NCBI RefSeq assembly: GCF_029168945.1
Contig: NC_083606.1
Location: 12,736,041-12,800,040, forward strand
DNA: 64,000 nucleotides
Direction: 5' to 3'
From: Cannabis sativa
Lineage: Eukaryota > Streptophyta > Magnoliopsida > Rosales > Cannabaceae
Below the pieces are notes generated by a model that was not told where the DNA came from, did not search any database, and saw nothing but the letters and a program-made list of their open reading frames with translations. The translations under genes and the position numbers were made by a program. How positions within the stretch are numbered: position 1 is the first letter of the stretch; every line of letters starts with the position of its first letter. Of this stretch, positions 1 through 12,640 are shown piece after piece.

Positions 1-1539
1 ATTTTAGATCTGAAATATTTGAAAAAGTTATTTTAGGAAGGTCATTATAGAGACCGTATTTTTGAAAAAAAAAAAAAAACTTTGAGTTTTCCTTTTTTGT
101 TTAATTTTTTATGTGAGAGTAAAAAAGTAAAATTTTACCAAAATAAAGTTATATGAGAAAAAATCCTTATTTTATATGCAAAATATTTAAGTTAAATTCA
201 ACTTTTTTTAATTTTTTTTTTTTTGCCAATTTTTTTAATATTTTTTCAGCCGATAAATCAATATCAACCCATATAATGTAAAAATGAGATCTTTTTCTAA
301 TTAGATAGAAAAATTAAGTTTAAAAACTCAAATTTTTCTAATATTACCCATTCATAAGTAATACCCATTAAAAATGTACCTATTTAAAACCGTGTTACTA
401 AAACAAAATTATAATAATTATAAATGTTTGATAAAAATTTCTTTTAATTTACATAACCAGACTTGGGATCCCAATAATATTCACAAAAGATACTACAACT
501 TATTTATTTACTTACATAACAGTCGATCTAGGAACAAATCTGATTTTCAAACCAAAGTATAACTTCCCAAAAGATATGTCCAGACCCAATAAATTAATCT
601 GATCAGACATGTATATCTCCCGTCATAACTCTCCAACACATGGTTGTTGGCCTTTGCCTTTCCTTAACCAGCATATATAGCAACCATGAGCAAAGTCTCA
701 GTGATAAAGGGTTTACAAGTAATAAACATGTACAATAAGCATTATAAGAATACAGAGGCATCATGCCTTTCTAACAAAGATGAATGTCTCATGTGTTCGG
801 TATAAAACCCTATTAGCCAAACCACATTAGTACTCTCCTAAGCACTTTAAGAACAAACTGTTATATCCATATTTCAAGCAATAAATAAATAGATTTAGTT
901 GTATAATATGTGTACCGAATTCCATAATTAATGAAGCTAACCGTTTGTGTAACGACCGCATAATTGAACATAGAAATTAACAGATACTTAGTGATTAAAT
1001 TAATGTTAATGATTATATGTACATTAGTAGAAAATAAGTCCTATTGTCATTAGTGATATAATTTCTTTATTATGGAGATTTTATTAAATTCTAAGTGTGT
1101 CATACATGTTGTATATGAAAATGCCATTTTAATGTTTTATGCCCAATAACAGTAAAAATTTGACGGTTTGACCAATATCGTCACTTTGATACAGTTTAGC
1201 ATCTTAGATTTAGCGAGGCAAGATTTATGACAGTTAGAATATCAAGATTATCCAGAATATTTAATTATGACCATTTTATTGGTAGGATTAAGATTTTTGG
1301 TCTAGATTTCTTTTCAAGTAGGAGTACTTACTTTATTGGTAGGATTAAGATGAGCTCAAAGTGTTTCATTTTCAAACATTAAACTATATTATCGAGCTTT
1401 TCTAGGGTATCTCATTATGTTAGTCGTAATTTATTGTTGTGGCTTATGGATTGGTTAAACATGCCTTTAGGATAGATAATGAGTTGTGTTGAATGAAAGA
1501 GACACCTCCTCTTTTTCTCTTTGGTGCTTTTTATGATCA
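1..1539. other. AT-rich non-coding stretch
   Basis: No gene or element could be identified. The longest open frames are about 60-70 codons, of low-complexity composition and without recognisable motifs. A 20-base phrase (ttattggtaggattaagat) occurs twice, near 1278 and 1334. No tRNA or rRNA pattern was seen. Confidence 0.5.
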
Positions 1540-1956
1540 TATAAAGGGTGTCAATACTTTTAATTATTTTAGTATAAAAACAAGTATAGATCGATCCCAC
1601 GAGGACTATGTTCAATTTATTATTCAAGAATTGAAAAAGGGGAATTTTTAATATAAAAAATTAAACAACATAAACTAGAAAGTAAATAAAGATAGATAAT
1701 ATGCTATAAAAAATAGTTAAGAGTTAATCTCCACCCTCAACAATCATTCAAGATCAATAATAATAACAATTATTCCAGTTTATCAATTAAACTATTAACC
1801 CAGTAGAAAATACTGAAACAATCAATTTTCTCAATCTCCATATTACAATTAATCAAGGCGAAGTGCTCAATAATTAATTTTTTTTTACCAAGCAATAGAT
1901 CCACTAACCATGAAATCTATTTATATAATCATTTGATGAATAATTGATGATGTAGT
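1540..1956 (-). repeat. Degenerate LTR-like sequence, left flank of solo LTR A
   Basis: Read on the minus strand, 1540-1620 has a phrase around GTGGGATCGATC that resembles the U5 region of plant Gypsy LTRs. The sequence is then cut by the solo LTR at 1957-3835 and may resume at 3836. No coding remains. The family assignment is a guess from the phrase alone. Confidence 0.25.
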
Positions 1957-3835
1957 TGTTGGAATATATTTTACCAGGATCTAGATTTACTAACAAGTAT
2001 GTTTTTAACATTCTAATATGAATTTCTAAAATGATGAAAATAAACAAATAAAAGGTATGAGAAACCTTACAGTGGTTGCAGCGGAATTAAATGACTCCTT
2101 CCGCTCAGATCTCTAACCCTTGTATCTTTTCTGTAGCAGAGTATCACCAAGATCTGAGCCCGATTCTCCTTCTTGTTGTTTGGATTTTTCACAGTCTTAC
2201 ATACTATGATTGAGGACTCACTTGTTATGTGTGGGCATGCACTCAATCACTAATGTTTTTGGTTTGTGAAGAATAGCTATGGATTTCGAAATCAAGAGAA
2301 GAAAGGAAGAGATCTCATAAAACTAGAGAGAAAACTAGGTTTTTAGCTTTGGGGGCATTAGTTGAATAATAAGACCATAACCCTCCTTTTATACTAATTT
2401 CCAATAGGGTTAGAGTTGAATTATTTGAAAAAAAAAATTGATAAAAATAGAGCAAAATTGACACTAAGTGGTCGGCCACATATTGGGCCCCACATTAGTT
2501 TAGTTTTTACCATTTTTCTCAACTATTTTATCTATTTTTCACAAATACCAGTTTTTGCAACTTCAACCCTATAAATGCCAAAACTATTTATTCGATAATT
2601 AAAATAATTATCAAATAAAATTGTCATTTATAATATTTATTAATTAGACTCCACAAAGTCTCTTAATTAATAAATTAACCCTAAAATATCATTTCTTCAC
2701 AATCAAGCCATAACATAGTGAAAATTCATAAACTAAACATAGTCTAATTTTAGAATTAAAATTGATTAACTAAAATCAATTAACTGAGTCTTACAAGAAG
2801 TTTGTCTCAACTAGTATGGGGACCATGGGCCTATATAACTAAGCTTCCAATAAGCAGATCTAGAATTTACCAAGTAAATTCTCTAATTTATTAATTCCTC
2901 GTTAAACCACTATAGAACTTGGAATTACACTCTCAGTTACATAGAACGCTCTATATGTTCCACAATATAGATACGCTATTAATTATCCATTGTTATCATT
3001 CCAATAATCAATGATCCTCTATAGATGATTTACATTGCATAGGGACAAAATTATCATTACACCCTTTCAATGTATTTTATCCTTAAAACACTTAACCACC
3101 TATAAATGATATTTTAGTGAACTAATATAATCACTAAAATGAGCGCTCTATCATCTATCTCTATTTAGCCAAGCTCGAAGGAAATCATCGTTTCACTTTT
3201 ATGTCCGGATAGAAGCTATAGATTCCATATCTATCATTAGCGCTCCCACTCAATTGTACTATCGTGTTCCCAAAATGTACGTATCACCCGGACCAAAAGG
3301 TAGGCTTAACTAACAAATCAAAGAACACAAATAACACTCTTGAGATTGAACCTAACCATGTCAGGATTAAGATCATTTGATCTAGGATCAACTAGGTGAT
3401 ATTGAATTGAATAGATATTACGGTAAGATTATCATATCTAGTTCAAATTCAATATCGGTCCCTTCTGAGGCATACTCCATACATCCAACCCAAGCTTACT
3501 TTAACTAATGCCCTGGAAAGGACATAACACTTATCCAAGGTGCAAGTAAACTACGTTGTAGATTATCACATCAGTTAAACCCTGTGTATTGATAAATCTA
3601 AGAATACATTTAATCACACAATCTTGATTACTTTCCACTGTGTTGACAACACAATAAACAAGAATATTAATGTGATAAGGGTTTGGATGAATTTATTAAT
3701 CAAATAAGTAAATAAATGATCACATGAACCAAATAACACATTAAACAAGTAATGAAATTAAATCTGTTTCTTTATTGATTTGAATAGAAAAGATTACATT
3801 GAAATAGAGTTTTATTTAGGGAACAAAGCCCAACA
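1957..3835 (-). mobile_element. Solo LTR A (Copia-like, 1.88 kb)
   Basis: The segment begins TGTTGG and ends CCAACA, the inverted TG...CA ends expected of an LTR. It is flanked by GTAGT on the left and GTAAT on the right, a 5-bp target duplication with one mismatch. It aligns along its length with the solo LTR at 5912-7755. Minus orientation is inferred because the right end, read in reverse (TGTTGGG...), resembles the start of the related LTR at 48304-50195, which has a primer site. No internal region follows, so it is a solo LTR left by recombination. Confidence 0.8.
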
Positions 3836-4434
3836 GTAATCTTCTTCTTCTCCACTTTCTCTGAGTTTTTCTCTCTCAAAAATGCAGTCTAAAAGTCCCT
3901 AAATACAAAGTCTAAAAGTCCTTTTTTATAATTTGAAAAGCCCATTTAAATTTAACTAAAAAATTGATTTTTCACAACTTGTACGGACGTCATATGTCCT
4001 CTGTCCGGCCCAGCGGTGCTTAAGTGTCGCGGGCTGGTGGTTCCTGGGAAATTTGCGTCGTGTGCTCAGATAAATATTTTGGTCATAACTCCTTCAATAT
4101 AACTCAGAATTAGACGATTCAAGATATTTTGAAAATCTGAGAACGAGATCTACAACTTTCATGTAGTGCTCAAAGTTCAATTCTGCCTTTAAAGTTGTAA
4201 AAATTTGCAATTACGTTCAGATTAGTCAAACCAAGCTCTTCGACTTCTACTATTTTCTACCAAAATGTGTTAAAACCCTTGAAAATGACTCTAAATACAT
4301 GATTAGTATTCAATATAGCCTAACAAATTAAAATTACACTAATTAATAATTTAAAGAATTAATTTAAGAATATTAATACATAAAATTATCCATATTTATT
4401 GGGTCAAGTCAATTTAGAAAAATTCGCGATAACA
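3836..4434 (-). repeat. Degenerate LTR-like sequence, right flank of solo LTR A
   Basis: About 600 bases without a gene. The 4060-4220 stretch (ataactccttcaatataac and following) has the feel of plant Gypsy LTR or untranslated sequence and may continue the sequence interrupted at 1957. No open frame or terminus was found, so the call is tentative. Confidence 0.25.
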
Positions 4435-5911
4435 TTCAGTCCGAATGTGCAGCAAGCGGAGCGTGCTAATGTATTGGGTGTTTAGGCTTGAATTCAGTGG
4501 TGACTCATGACAAGTACCTGCGATTGTTGACGAAAATTGAGAAGAATAAAAGACGTACTTTTAAGAGTATTTATGAAAAGGTCCAAAAAAGAGTTTAAGG
4601 TTGGAAAAGGAACTTCTTTTCAGTGGGAGGTAGGAAAATTCTTATTAAGTCAGTTTTGTAAGCTATACCAAATTACTTAATGAGTATTTTTCAGCTCTCG
4701 GTTGCAAGTGTAATAAGTTGCGCTTGATTTTGCTGCAATTTTAGTAGGGAACGAAGAATGATAAGAAGAAGGTTGCTTGGGTGAAGTGGGAACTGTGTGT
4801 CAACCCAAATCGAGAGGGAGATTGGGATTCAAAGACTTGGAATTGTTTAATCAAGAAATGGTAGCCAAACAAGTTTGGAGATTAATGCGAAATCCTGAGT
4901 TGTTGTCGAGGCATGTATTGAAGTACAAGTATTTTCCTAACTTTTCCATCCTAGATGCTAAGGATCAAAATGGGTCTTCCCATTTGTGGCCAAGTTTGAT
5001 TTGGGTATTAAAACTATTAAGAAAAGGATTGAGAATGATGGTTGGAGATGGGAGTAGGATTGAGGCTTTTTGAGATTCGTGGATTCCTACACCAAGGTCG
5101 TTTCGTCCTATTACTTGTTGGTTGAGGGAGGAGTTGTTGGTTAATGATTTTATTGATGACTGTGGGTCTTGGAGTATACAAAAGCCGGAACAAAGCTTTT
5201 TGCCTATGGATGTGGATGTTATTCTTGGTATTCCTTTAGCGGTTGAGAACTCAGTGGATACATGGTGTTGGCATTACGATAGTAGTGGATGCTATTCGAT
5301 TAAAAGTGGGTACAATTTGGCTTTAAAGTTGGTGGGTGATGGAAGGGCAGTTTCTTCATTTGACTTGCGCAGATGGTGGAATAGATTATGGTATTTGAAA
5401 GTACCTTAGAAGGTTAATATATTTTTATGGCGTATGCATTTTGGTGCTATACCAGCTACGCACAACTCATTAAGTGAAAGATACATGTTCAATCGTTGTT
5501 CCAGAGATGTGGGGAAGCAGATGAAATCCCAGAGCATGCCTTGGTCTTTTGTGGTACTTTGATCCCGATGTGGATTCGATCGAGGACTTGGAGTATTTTG
5601 TCGAGGCTTCGATCTGGACCTTTATCAGAGCTATTAGTGGCATTGTTTGAGGAGATCTCTTAGGAGGAGTTCTTGCTGGTGGCTACGGTGTGGTGGTGGG
5701 TGTGGTTTGATAGAAATTCATTGTTGTTTAGTAAAAAACAGTCGAGGTTGGAGATGTTAGATGAGTTCGTTGCTGTAGCTTTTGTTGAATTTTGGGGTGC
5801 TGGTTCAATTTTTGGTTTTGGTGTGGCTGCTGGTTCAGTGGCTTGGGATGCTGGTGTGGTTGCTATTTTTTTTTTTGTTTAGTTGGTGCAATGGGGTTGT
5901 TAGGGGTAAGG

Positions 5912-7755
5912 TGTTGGATTATGTTTTACCAGGATCTAGATTTACTACCATGTATGTTATTTAACATCCTAAATATGAATTTCTAAAACAATGTAATTTA
6001 AACACATATAAAGTTGGAGAAACCTTACATTGGGTGCAGCAGAATTAAATGTCTCCTTCCGCTCAAATCTCTAACCCTTGTATCCTTTCTGTAGCAGAGT
6101 ATCACCAAGATCTGAGCCCGATTCTCCTTCTCTTGAATTGGATTCTTCACAGTCTTACACACTATGATTGAGTACCACTTGATGTGTGTTGGCACTTACT
6201 CTATCACTATAGGGTTCGAAATATTGAAGAGAGAAAGAGAGAGAAAGGGTTCGAATAAGATAGAGAAGAAGGCTCAAATTTTTGACTGAAGGCAATTGTG
6301 TTCATCATCTTTTAATTTGAGGCCATCACTATCTATTTATAGGAATCCAACTAGGTTTAGGTTTGAAGTATTTGGCATTAAAAAAATGATAAATAAATGG
6401 TAAAATAAGCCATAAGTAGCCGGCCATGGATGTGGGTCCCCACTTTGTAATTTTGCTATTTTTTAACTATTTATCTTATTTTCTCAAAAATATCATTTTT
6501 TCAATTCAACCACTTTAATGCCAAAACTATTTATTTAATAATTATTAAATAAAATTGCCATTTAACATATTAATTAATTAGACTTAATAAAGTCTCTTAA
6601 TTGACAAATAAACACTAGAATCTCTTTTCTTTACAATTAAGCCCTAGCTTAGTGAAAATTCATAAACTAGATATTGTCTAATTTTAGAATTATAATTGAT
6701 TAATTAAAATCAATTAACTAAGTCTTATAAGTAGTATTGTCTCAACTAGTATGGGGATCATGGGCCTATACAGCCGAGCTTCCAATAAGTGGAACTAGAA
6801 TTTACCAAGTAAATTCCCTAACTTATTAATTTCTCATTACATCCACCATAGAACTTGAAATTACACTCTCAGTTATATAGAACACTCTATATGTTCCACG
6901 ATATAGATACGCTATAAACATTGAACCATCGTTCTAATCCCAATAATCAAAGATCCTCTGTAGATGATTTACACCGAGTAGGGACAAAATTACCGTTTCA
7001 CCCCTCAATGTATTTTATCCTTAAAACACTTAGCTTCCTATAAATGATATTTCAGTAAACTAATATAATCACTGAAATAAGAGCTCTTCCATTTATCTCT
7101 ATTAAGCCAAACTCGAAGGAAATCATCGTTTCACTTCTATGTCCAGATAGAAGCTATAGATTCCATATCAATGTTTAGCGCTCCCGCTCAATTGTACTAT
7201 CATGTTTCTAAAATGTACGTATCATCCAGACCAAAAGGTAGACTTAACTAACAAATCAAAGAACACAAATAACACTCTTGAGATTGAACCTAAGCATATC
7301 AGGATTAAGATCTTTTGATCTAAGATCAACCATTGATATTGACTTAGTAAGATACAATGGTAAGATTATAATATCTTTACCAAGATCTATATCGGTCCCA
7401 GTCCAATGTATACTCCATACATCCAAAACTAGCATACTTTGCCAATGTTCTGGAAACAACGTAACACTTATCTAAGGTGTAAGTATACTTTATCGCTGAT
7501 TATCACATCAGTATAAATCCAGTGCACTGATGAATTAAGGGACATTATCTTTTGAAGCATATAATCACAATTACATTCCACTGTGTTGACATCACTGTAA
7601 TTGTGAATAACTATATGTTCTGAATTTAACAGATTTTGTACACATTAAACCATAAACATGAAAACTACATGTAAACACAAATGATTTCTAATCTTCTATT
7701 GATAACAAATCAGATTACATTGAAATGGGTTTGATTATGGCATAAAATCCCAACA
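5912..7755 (-). mobile_element. Solo LTR B (Copia-like, 1.84 kb, TSD TAAGG)
   Basis: Starts TGTTGG, ends CCCAACA, and is flanked by TAAGG on both sides (5907-5911 and 7756-7760), an exact 5-bp target duplication. It is the same family as solo LTR A, sharing for example the block after 'ttttaccaggatctagattt' and the 'accatgggcctata'-type block (here 'atcatgggcctata'). It lies inside a LINE remnant whose frame-level similarity continues on either side, so it inserted after that LINE was in place. Confidence 0.92.
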
Positions 7756-7894
7756 TAAGGTCTGTTATGCGCCAATGGGTGCCTCCGTCTTGGGGGTTTT
7801 TCTCTCTATCTACGGATTCCGCAAATTACTTCAGGGTGGGGATTTGTTGGGTTCGGTGGTGTGATTTGAGATGGTGCAGGGATTGTGTGGGTAG

Positions 7895-9129
7895 TGTTAG
7901 GTTATAATTAACCTATATTTCGGGTCTTTAAAGTTAGCATTATCTCGTCTATTGGTGTCTTTTGGAGCAGTTTTACGCTTGATTTTCATTATTTCAGGTT
8001 CCCGGGGTGTTAAAGTTCGAATTCAGTCAAATGGTGAAAAACTGGGACAAACTTGGAAAAAATTGGAAAATTCGGTTCCAGAAGCATCAGTAGTCGCGAC
8101 CTCCAGAGAGCCAGGTCGCGACCCTTTTTCCTGGTCGCGACCCTGGTCGCGACTTCGTAAGTTTGGCAGAAACTCGGTTTTTCGAGTTTTGCCTGTAGTC
8201 GCGACCAGCTTAAATGCTAGTCGCGACTAGGTACGGAAATCGCAGATTTGACCTAATTTTGATTTTTCACTCAATTGGAGGCTCACCACTCATCCCTATA
8301 TAAGGAATACGACATTGAAGGTCAGAGGCAAGCAAAAACAGACCTAATAGTGGAGTCAAGTGGAGAGGAAGCTATCTTGAAGACCCGGAGCGATACCACC
8401 TTCTAGTTTCTTTCTTTTACCCTTTTTATTCTTCTTTATGTTTGTTTTTATTTCAGAATTAATCATGGATGTTTTTAGAGTTATTATGAACTAAATTTCC
8501 CAATAAGGGAGGATGATGATTGTTGTTTAAGTTTATGCCTAGTTAATAAATAATTGCCATTCCTTCATCTTATGTGTGAATACTATCTTTATTTGTGTTT
8601 AATTTCATGTGCAAGCTTGATCACCTTTTACATGTTCTATGATCCTAATTCGAAATCTGAAAAGTGAGAATTAGGAATGCTAAAATTTGGATAGTCTAGG
8701 TTTTGATGTAAAACGAAAGTATTTACATAGCCTTAGTGACTAATAGATTATTGCTTAATGCTGATTTTGTGTTGATCTAATTAAGAAGTTAATTAGAGAA
8801 CATATTATTTAGAACCTAAAAGATCTGAAAAGAGTTAGGTTAATTTATAATCTGTCTTTCACATTGAGATAAGGATAGCAATTAGGTATTGGCATAGGTA
8901 GCTTATCAACAGGATTCACCTCCCTAATCTCTCATCTTGATTAATCTTCGTTTATTTTCTCTTTAATTTCTGAGTTATTTACTTTTAAAATTGCAAACTT
9001 ATTATTTTACCAAATAGAATCATAAGTATAGTTTAGTAGTACTTAATTCAATTCCCTGTGGTTCGACCTCACCTGCGTGAGATACTACTTGATACGTACA
9101 CTTGCGTGATAAACAGAATTTTTGTAACA
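7895..9129 (+). mobile_element. Solo LTR C (Gypsy-like, 1.24 kb, TSD GGTAG)
   Basis: Starts TGTTAGG, ends TGTAACA, and is flanked by exact GGTAG repeats at 7890-7894 and 9130-9134. Around 8090-8230 it carries six TCGCGAC words, several within the palindrome GGTCGCGACC. Near 8290 there is a TATA-like 'ctatataagg', and near 9055 the phrase 'cctgtggttcgacctcacc', typical of plant Gypsy LTR 3' ends. It interrupts the LINE RNase H region. No internal sequence is present. The superfamily is inferred, the solo LTR structure is seen directly. Confidence 0.88.
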
Positions 9130-9527
9130 GGTAGCTTGGGCTATTTGGGATGTGGATGATTTCCAGGTTGAGGTTGTGGAGCTTCTGGCTCTTCGAATGT
9201 GGCTTCTTTGTGTAACCAATTTGGGGTTTAAGGTGTCAAAGGCTGAAGCTGATTCTATGTGTGTTTGAAATTGGGTTAACTCCCGAAGTTGTAATATTGT
9301 TTTCAGACCTATTGTTGATGACATTGTTTATCTGCTAGCTGCTATTGTTGGTGGTTCGTGTTAGGCCATTTCGCATGATGTAAATGGTGTAGCCCACACA
9401 CTGAGAAAGTTTATTACTAGTTCGTTAGGAGTTCATGTTTGAACTGATGCTTGTCCTAAATTTATTAGTGCTCCTGTAACAGTTGATTTATTTTGTTAAT
9501 AAAACCATGCTTTCTTTTAAAAAAAAA

Positions 9528-10850
9528 TAAACATATTTATAAGGCGAATATCAATTTATCAATGGTCTTAACAAAAATTCAAGTTGGATTTTTTTTTTTT
9601 TAATAAAATTTAGATTAGAGATTAGTTATTGTTTACCCATTAATAATCCTTAATCTTTTGTGATAATAAAAATAATATCAAATTTATTTCAGTTATTAAG
9701 AAAGTGAAAAATAAATTAAAATACTTTTTTTAAGGACAATTTCTTAACATAATTTATTGTTATTTTCTTCTTACCTGTAATTTAGGAATTATTACATGAA
9801 AAATATAAATTGATACTTTATTTATAAAAATATCTCCATAAGGTGTAGACAATATTTATATCTTATGTGCTTTTAATTACCAAAATACCTCTTATACTAT
9901 CACTTACATAATCAGATGATGGTTGTTGGGTGGTTGCTAGGTGGTTGGCCAAAGGTTGCATCAAACGAAAGTTGTTGGGTGGTTGATCGAAGGTTGCATC
10001 AGATGAATGTTTCAATCAGACGAAAGTTGTTGGGTGGTTGGCCGAAGGTTGTATCAAACGAAAGTTTCAATCAAACGAAATAACCGTTAGCAAAATATTT
10101 ATGCAACTATAATGCAACTATTATGAAACATTAAAAATCAGAACACTGTTTCCACGTATATAACTCTCTACATTTCTCTTCATGATTCAATATGAACAAA
10201 TTTACCATTAGAAATTTGGAAAACAACAAAAATTACCAGAATAAACATTTTACTATAGCATTGATGTAATTTTTTTAGATTATACTTGAGTTAGATTGTT
10301 TGGGAACTCTACTTCAACTTTTTGAGATTTGCATTTCCGATTGAATTTTAGTTTCGTAGTAGTTTTTCTATACTTTTTTTTTTCATGAATTCGAAACAGC
10401 CCTTGTTTTGATTGATTCTGGTTGTCTTCTCAGGTGAAGTCACCAAAATTAATAATGGTTTTCTTTCTGGTTGAATTTTTGTTTCAGTTGCATTAAGTTG
10501 CTGCGTGGTTGCGCGATGGTTGCCCAGGAAACATGGATTCTGGGTTGAAGGTGTGTGTAAGTGGCATTTGTGTATTTTTTTTTATTTGGCTGTATATTTA
10601 CTTATTTGGCCAGTTGGAAGTATTTTTGTAATATGTTACTTTTCTTAGTTAAAACTAAAAAAAACCCAATTTATAGTAATTGTTAGCAAATACATAAGAA
10701 ACCAATTTCGTCGCGGAACATATAGAAAGTAGAAACCAATTATTGTAGTGAGAAGTAAGATTTTAAATTAATAATAAAAATAGTAAAAAAAAATAGTAAA
10801 AAAAATAACGCCAACGTTAAGTAAGAAAATACAAGAGGAAATTACACTTA
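9528..10850. other. Intergenic sequence with a small tandem repeat
   Basis: AT-rich, with no gene. It contains the imperfect tandem repeat at 9907-10085. A tail near 10560-10640 with 'agtatttttgtaatatg' resembles the ends of the Mutator-like stretches at 14725-16387 and 45770-47540, which suggests another decayed member of that family. Confidence 0.4.
9907..10085 (+). repeat. Imperfect tandem repeat with unit of about 55 bp
   Basis: The phrase 'gaaagttgttgggtggttg' followed by 'gaaggttgcatcaaacg' or close variants recurs near 9967 and 10023, with a degenerate copy at 9918. Copies differ by several substitutions. No coding meaning is apparent. Confidence 0.7.
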
Positions 10851-10852
10851 TT

Positions 10853-12616
10853 ATGGGATTTTAAAAGTTCTTATGATAAATATGACACATTTAAGTTTGA
10901 CCAATTTATATGGTATTTTTTTTTTTTTTTAGGTCTTTTTATGGTATTTGATATGCCATATATATGTTAATTAGGTATTCAAATCCCATATTTAATGTTT
11001 TTATTTGTTTAGGTAGTTTTATTTATCACTAATCCTGAAAAAGTTACGCGGAGTTTGCTGCCGGTACCAAAAAAATCACCGGAGTAGCAGTTAGTGTCGA
11101 AAAAATCGTCAGAGTTGGCATTGTCGCTGGAAAAATCACTGAAAAATCACCAAGAAACTAGTTTCTTGAAGAAGAAGAAACCGGTTTCTTTTATTTCTTG
11201 ATGAAGAAACCACTTTCTTAGTGATTTTTCCGATGACAATACTAATTCTGACGACTTTTCTTACACTGGCAGCTACTCCGGTGACTTTTCTGACACCGAA
11301 GCAAACTTCAGAAAAGTCATCGGAATTGGCATATTCGCTGAAAAATTACCAAGAAACTAGTTTCTTGATGAAGAAACCAGTTACTTGATGAAGAAACCAG
11401 ATACCTGATGAAGAAACCAGTTTCTTAGTAATTTTTCCGGCGATAATGTCAATTCTGATGACTTTTTCGACATCGACAGCAACTCTGGTGACTTTCCCAA
11501 TGCCGGCAGCAACTCTGGCGACTATGTCAATTCTGATGACTTGTTTCAGTTAACTTTATTGTTTAGCGTTTATATTTCGTTATAATTTTTCATAGTGTCA
11601 AATCTAGTTTCACAGGGTTCATAAGTTCAAAACTGGTTTTACAGGTTTTAAGGATTCTGTAATGAGGTTGTTCTATTTTATGAAGTTATTGTATATTTTT
11701 TATTTTAAGTTTCTTTTTATTATTTTGTCTCTAGGTTTGAAACTGGTTTTCACACTTATATTTTATTTTAGATTATTGTTGCACATTGTGTGTTGTTTTG
11801 TTTATATTTATGAGTATTTTTTTCTTCATTTGGTTGATTGATGAAACTGGTTTCAATTATTTTCATTGTATATCATTTTTGTTTTGTTTTCATAATCTTT
11901 ATTATTGTTGTGTGACAAAACTAGTTCATTGATAAAGAAATCACTTTCTTGGTAAAGAAACCGGTTTCTTAATGAAGAAACTACTTTCTTAGTGATTTTT
12001 TCGGTATTTTTGCTGGCGACAATGTCAATTATGACGAGTTTTTCGACGTTGGCAGTAACTCCGGCAAATTTTCAGACACTGGCAACTACTCCAACGACTT
12101 TTCTGCCACCGACACCAAACTCTAGAATAGTCGTCGGAATTGGCGTTGTAACTTGTAAAATCACCAGAAAAATCACCACAAGAAATCGGTTTCTTGCAGT
12201 TTCTTGGTGATTTTTCCTGTAGTTTTTCCGGCGACAATGCTAATTCTGACAACTTTTTCGGTGCCGACGACAACTCCGATGACTTTTTCGGCACCAGCAA
12301 CTACTCCGACGACTTTTTCGGTGCCGACAGCAAATTTCAGTGACTTTTTCGGCACGAGTGACAGCTCCGGCGATCACTGTAGTTTTATTTATTTAAAAAA
12401 ATTAAATATAAAGGGAATTTTAATATTTTTTAAAGTGATTCAATTAAGTTTTTATTTTTTGTATGAATCTTAAATTCAAATTCGCTTTTTAATATTTTAT
12501 ATGGTTTTTCTTTTTAAAAAACCATATTTTTTAGTTTGATTGGTTAGATAATGTCATATTTGGTAACATTTACTTTTTATGTCATATTTATCATAACCTT
12601 AATAATTTTTCCCATA
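10853..12616. mobile_element. Non-autonomous Mutator-like element packed with hairpins
   Basis: The ends are inverted copies: left 10853-10888 (GGGA..., then TTATGATAAATATGACAC) and, in reverse, 12616 back to about 12579 (GGGAAAAATT..., then TTATGATAAATATGACAT). The interior (11040-11560 and 11920-12370) consists of repeated units built on 'gatttttccggcgacaatg' and 'gaagaaaccggtttctt', present in both orientations, so several long stem-loops can form. Open frames of 60-90 codons here are by-products of the repeats. No transposase is encoded. A clean 9-bp target duplication could not be matched. Confidence 0.6.
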
Positions 12617-12640
12617 TTTTTAAAAATAGCCTAAAATACA

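Larger units (their letters stand above)
4435..9527 (+). pseudogene. Dead LINE 3' half (RT end, zf-RVT, RNase H, poly-A), split by two solo LTRs
   Basis: Three pieces, 4435-5911, 7756-7894 and 9130-9527, form one non-LTR retrotransposon remnant. Piece 1 holds the RT C-terminal region (GRLGFKDLELFNQEMVAKQ, 4810-4866), then the linker and zf-RVT part (SGCYSIKSGYN near 5290; WWWVWFDRNSLLFSKKQ near 5690). Piece 2 begins the RNase H domain (QWVPPSWGFF), and piece 3 carries its end (VEVVELLALRMWLL, FKVSKAEADSM) followed by AATAAA and a short poly-A near 9520. Stops and frameshifts are frequent, so it is inactive. The solo LTRs at 5912-7755 and 7895-9129 each sit between exact target duplications; removing them restores a continuous LINE. 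Similar relics lie at 13340-14166 and 20580-21013. Confidence 0.85.

Noticed and set aside
9918..10085. CRISPR-like spaced repeat
   Set aside because: Eukaryotic context, spacers are themselves repeats and units vary; it is an ordinary tandem repeat.
11992..12473. Thr/Phe-rich and Lys/Val-rich frames of 60-90 codons
   Set aside because: They arise from the repeated hairpin units and are open on both strands for that reason.
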